A program made the translations under genes and the position numbers. A stretch of 9,211 nt of DNA from contig CAJUPP010000099.1 of NCBI GenBank assembly GCA_910588325.1, positions 1 through 9,211 of the forward strand, in the 5' to 3' direction. The notes below the pieces were generated by a model that did no database searches, was not told where the DNA came from, and saw nothing but the letters and a program-made list of their open reading frames with translations. This stretch comes from an uncultured Hungatella sp. Lineage in GTDB: Bacteria > Bacillota > Clostridia > Lachnospirales > Lachnospiraceae. How positions within the stretch are numbered: position 1 is the stretch's first letter; every line of letters starts with the position of its first letter. Positions 6,450 to 9,211 of this stretch are shown here, piece after piece.

Positions 6450-6478
6450 TTGATTCATTTTGTGATTTGTGTTATAGT
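6450..6478 (+). promoter_or_regulatory. Promoter of the malQ-DUF1848 operon
   Basis: -35 TTGATT (6450-6455), 17-base spacer, extended -10 TGTTATAGT with hexamer TATAGT at 6473-6478. Predicted start is near 6485, about 43 bases before the malQ ATG. Confidence 0.7.
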
Positions 6479-6527
6479 GTAATAGCGGTGGCAAAACCGG
6501 AACAAGCAGGAGGGAAGGGATAAAAAG

Positions 6528-8045
6528 ATGAACCGAACAGCAGGTATTTTATTACCCATTACAAGTCTGCCGTCCAAGTACGGCATCGGCTGTTTTTCGA
6601 AAAGCGCTTATGATTTTGTAGACTGGCTGAAGGAGGCAGGGCAGTGTTACTGGCAGATTCTGCCTCTGGTACCCACCAGCTTTGGCGATTCGCCTTATCA
6701 GTCGTTTTCCACTTATGCCGGTAATCCTTATTTTATCAGTCTAGAAGAATTGATAGAGGAAGGCGTGCTTACGAAGGAAGAGTGTGATGAGGCGGATTTC
6801 GGTGACAACCCAACAGATATTGACTATGAGAAAATGTATTTTACCCGCTACCCGCTTTTGAGGAAGGCCTATGAGCGAAGCAACATCAGTGAAAATCAGG
6901 ATTACTTAAAGTTTTTGGAAGAGAATCGCTGGTGGCTGAAAGATTATGCTCTGTTTATGGCAGTGAAAGGCCGGTTTGATGGAAAGCCCTGGACAGAGTG
7001 GGCGGAAGATATCCGCCTCAGATGGGGGAATGCCATGGACTATTACAGGCAGGAACTGTATTTTGATATCGAGTTTCATCAATATCTCCAGTATCAGTTT
7101 CATAAACAGTGGATGAAACTGAAAGGGTATGCCAACAGCAAGGGGGTAAAGATTATCGGTGATATCCCTATCTATGTAGCTATGGACAGCGCTGATGCAT
7201 GGGCTCACCCGGAGCTGTTTCAGCTGGATGAGAACAATGTGCCCACTGCCGTTGCAGGCTGTCCGCCGGACGGGTTCGCCGCCGAAGGCCAGCTATGGGG
7301 GAACCCTTTGTACCGCTGGGATTATCATGAGAGTACCGGGTATCAGTGGTGGATGGAACGGCTGGATTACTGCTTCCGGTTGTATGACATGCTGAGAATT
7401 GACCATTTCCGGGGATTTGACGAGTACTACTCCATTCCTTATGGAGCCACGACGGCCAAGGGCGGAACCTGGCTGAAAGGCCCGGGGATGAAGCTGTTTA
7501 ACAGAATGAGAGAAGTTCTTGGACAGCGGGAAGTGATTGCAGAGGATTTAGGGTATGTCACGGATTCCGTGCGTCAGTTGGTTAGGGATACGGGATTTAT
7601 GGGGATGAAGGTGCTGGAATTCGCCTTTGATTCCAGGGATACGGGAAGCGCCAGCGATTATCTGCCCCATAACTATATCGAAAACTGTATTGCCTATACC
7701 GGAACCCATGACAACGAGACGCTGGCCGGCTGGTTTGACAGCATCAGTGCGGAAGAGATGTCTATGGCCCGCAAGTATATCTGCGATGAGTATACGCCTA
7801 AGAAGTATCTGTGCCGTCCGTTTATCAGCCTAATCATGTGCAGCAGAGCCAATGTGTGCGTGATTCCCATTCAGGATTACCTGGGATATGACAATTCCTG
7901 CAGGATGAACAAGCCTTCTACGGTGGGAACCAACTGGAAATGGAGGATTACGGAAGCGGAATTGTCAAAAGATCTGCGGGACGAAATCTATGAGACCGCC
8001 AGACGGTATGGACGTCTGGGGTGGCAGTGGAAGGATGCGCAATAA
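6528..8045 (+). CDS. malQ: 4-alpha-glucanotransferase (amylomaltase, GH77)
   Basis: A cytoplasmic enzyme that moves alpha-1,4-glucan segments between maltodextrins, releasing glucose; it works in maltose and starch-product breakdown. The 505 residues match the usual length of about 500. Family motifs: GILLPITSLPSKYGIG at the N-terminus, SPYQSFSTYAGNPYFI, GDIPIYVAMDSADAWAHPELF, and AGCPPDGFAAEGQLWGNPLY. All three catalytic carboxylates are in place: nucleophile D292 in RIDHFRGF, acid/base E339 in IAEDLG, and D395 in GTHDNET. The C-terminal IPIQDYLGYDNSCRMNKP and GTNWKWR are also typical. ATG 6528 is supported by GGAGGG at 6509-6514 and AAGGGA at 6515-6520. It is first in an operon with the DUF1848 gene and divergent from the MalR-like regulator. 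Confidence 0.96.
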   Translation: MNRTAGILLPITSLPSKYGIGCFSKSAYDFVDWLKEAGQCYWQILPLVPTSFGDSPYQSFSTYAGNPYFISLEELIEEGVLTKEECDEADFGDNPTDIDYEKMYFTRYPLLRKAYERSNISENQDYLKFLEENRWWLKDYALFMAVKGRFDGKPWTEWAEDIRLRWGNAMDYYRQELYFDIEFHQYLQYQFHKQWMKLKGYANSKGVKIIGDIPIYVAMDSADAWAHPELFQLDENNVPTAVAGCPPDGFAAEGQLWGNPLYRWDYHESTGYQWWMERLDYCFRLYDMLRIDHFRGFDEYYSIPYGATTAKGGTWLKGPGMKLFNRMREVLGQREVIAEDLGYVTDSVRQLVRDTGFMGMKVLEFAFDSRDTGSASDYLPHNYIENCIAYTGTHDNETLAGWFDSISAEEMSMARKYICDEYTPKKYLCRPFISLIMCSRANVCVIPIQDYLGYDNSCRMNKPSTVGTNWKWRITEAELSKDLRDEIYETARRYGRLGWQWKDAQ

Positions 8046-8081
8046 AAGAGAAAACCTGCCGAAAAGTCACAGGAGGAGCCG

Positions 8082-9017
8082 ATGATACTGAATACAGGAA
8101 GCCGGACAGATATACCTGCCTATTACAGTGAGTGGTTCTATAATCGGATAAAGGAAGGCTTTGTGATGGTGCGCAATCCTTATTATCCGTCACAGGTCAC
8201 AAGATACCGTTTAAGCCCGGACGTGATAGATATTCTGGTATTCTGTACAAAAAACCCGGAGCCTGTGATATCCGGGCTTTATCAATTATCACCCTATACC
8301 AGTTTCTGGTTTGTAACCATAACGCCTTACGGAAAAGATGTGGAGCCTTATGTGCCTTCGAAGGAAGAGGTGATGGAAAGTCTGAAACGACTATCCAAAA
8401 CTGTGGGAAATGATAAAGTCAGCTGGAGGTATGACCCGGTACTTATTACAGAAACCTATTCCGTGGAATATCATATTCAGGAATTTGAGAGGATGACAGA
8501 CGCACTGGCCGGATATACCAGTCAGTGTGTCATAAGTTTTATTGACCTGTACGAGAAGACCAGAAGGAATTTTCCGGCGGCAAGAGCTGTTACAGAAAGA
8601 GAACAGGAACAGCTTGTGGAAGCATTTTCAAAGACAGCGGCCAAAAATCACATGCAGATACATCTGTGCTGTGAAAAGGACTCTCTTGTCAGAGAACATG
8701 TGGACGCCAAAGGATGTATGTCAAAGGAAGTTTTAGAACAGGCCGCCGGATATGGGCTGCGTGTTCCGAAACAGAGGTATACTAGGCAGGGCTGTAGCTG
8801 TCTTTTGGGAGCGGATATCGGCGCCTACAATACCTGCGGACATGGATGTCTGTACTGTTATGCCAACTATGACAGAAAGACCGTGCTCCATAATATGCGC
8901 AGTCATGATGTGAATTCACCATTTCTTGTCGGACACCAACAGGAGGGAGACATTGTCAAAGATGCAAAACAGGTGTCCTGGAGGGACGGACAGATGCGCA
9001 TGTTTGCAGTCCCTTAA
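8082..9017 (+). CDS. DUF1848 protein, radical-SAM-like
   Basis: A 311-residue protein of the DUF1848 family. Visible family-type blocks: TDIPAYYSEWFYNRIKEGF and VRNPYYPSQV near the N-terminus, VFCTKNPEP, FVTITPYGKDVEP, SWRYDPVLI, CVISFIDLYEKT, and near the C-terminus DIGAYNTCGHGCLYCYANY. That last block holds CxxxCxxC (C252, C256, C259), the spacing that binds a 4Fe-4S cluster in radical SAM enzymes; C238 and C240 lie just before. Unlike normal radical SAM proteins, the motif is C-terminal. Substrate and reaction are unknown. ATG 8082 has AGGAGG at 8071-8076, and the gene follows malQ by 36 bases with no terminator, so they are probably co-transcribed. A functional link to maltodextrin metabolism is not evident. 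Confidence 0.88.
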   Translation: MILNTGSRTDIPAYYSEWFYNRIKEGFVMVRNPYYPSQVTRYRLSPDVIDILVFCTKNPEPVISGLYQLSPYTSFWFVTITPYGKDVEPYVPSKEEVMESLKRLSKTVGNDKVSWRYDPVLITETYSVEYHIQEFERMTDALAGYTSQCVISFIDLYEKTRRNFPAARAVTEREQEQLVEAFSKTAAKNHMQIHLCCEKDSLVREHVDAKGCMSKEVLEQAAGYGLRVPKQRYTRQGCSCLLGADIGAYNTCGHGCLYCYANYDRKTVLHNMRSHDVNSPFLVGHQQEGDIVKDAKQVSWRDGQMRMFAVP

Positions 9018-9018
9018 T

Positions 9019-9070
9019 GCCGCCTCGGTTTTTCTATCTTTGGAAAGGAGGCTGCAGGCTTTTAATTTCT
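9019..9070 (+). terminator. Possible terminator of the malQ operon
   Basis: An 8-bp stem with one mismatch (GCCGCCTC 9019-9026 with GAGGCTGC 9048-9055) has a 21-base loop and is followed after a few bases by a T-rich stretch (CTTTTAATTTCTTC). The long loop and spaced tail make it a weak candidate. Confidence 0.4.
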
Positions 9071-9075
9071 TCATG

Positions 9076-9211
9076 GCCTAGTCATATTGGCGATAGTGCT
9101 GATAAAATAGGGACCTGTCAAGATATATGTGGGAAACTGATAATAAAGAATAACAAATAATGTACTCTCGGAGTCTCTCTGTGCCTGATTTTGTGAGATG
9201 ATTTTTTGTCA
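9076..9211. other. AT-rich end of window, possible transposon terminus
   Basis: No coding frame can be supported before the window edge. GGGACCTGTCAAGATATATG (9110-9129), followed by TGGGAAA, loosely resembles terminal inverted repeats of IS256/Mutator-family elements. No transposase is visible, so this stays a weak suggestion. Confidence 0.2.

Noticed and set aside
6479..6500. CcpA-type cre site near the malQ start
   Set aside because: The sequence around TGTAATAGCGGTGGCA needs an extra base to fit the usual cre consensus.

Overview
The window looks like a chromosomal segment from a low-to-mid-GC Firmicute of the class Clostridia, most likely Lachnospiraceae-like. The clues are the Gram-positive-specific replicative polymerase PolC, strong AGGAGG-type ribosome binding sites, sigma-A-like promoters, and the set of small clostridial families present (Cdd1, DUF3795, DUF1848). 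The family names come from recognising protein motifs by eye; no database search was run.

Layout. Positions 1-1751 hold the C-terminal half of polC (+), cut by the window edge. It is followed by a tRNA-Pro(GGG) gene with its own promoter, and about 120 bases further by a strong Rho-independent hairpin. Positions 4049-2202 (-) encode an OLD-family protein (ABC-type ATPase fused to a Toprim nuclease domain), a type often linked to phage defence. A divergent promoter pair at 4085-4161 separates it from a two-gene operon (+): a cysteine-rich DUF3795-like protein, possibly broken at its N-terminus, and an overlapping Cdd1-type helix-hairpin-helix protein. A LacI-family regulator (5840-4809, -), resembling MalR, converges on that operon. 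A 687-base region then separates it from a divergent operon (+): 4-alpha-glucanotransferase malQ and a DUF1848 radical-SAM-like protein.

The 5841-6527 region is the most unusual part. Its regulator-proximal half is a GC-rich, hairpin-rich repeat element containing a 30-base direct repeat whose copies are exactly 110 bases apart. Each copy carries a Shine-Dalgarno-like GGAGG and an ATG. The best promoter for the regulator lies on the far side of this element, so the element would form a leader of roughly 300 bases. Next comes a small, cysteine-rich 50-codon reading frame with a good ribosome binding site (6170-6322), containing two short inverted repeats 21 bases apart. A third, similar inverted repeat lies upstream of the malQ promoter.

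Working model: the LacI-family regulator controls the divergent malQ operon (maltodextrin use) and perhaps itself. The OLD nuclease and the Cdd1/DUF3795 pair are separate accessory modules. No CRISPR array, integrase, transposase or rRNA was seen.
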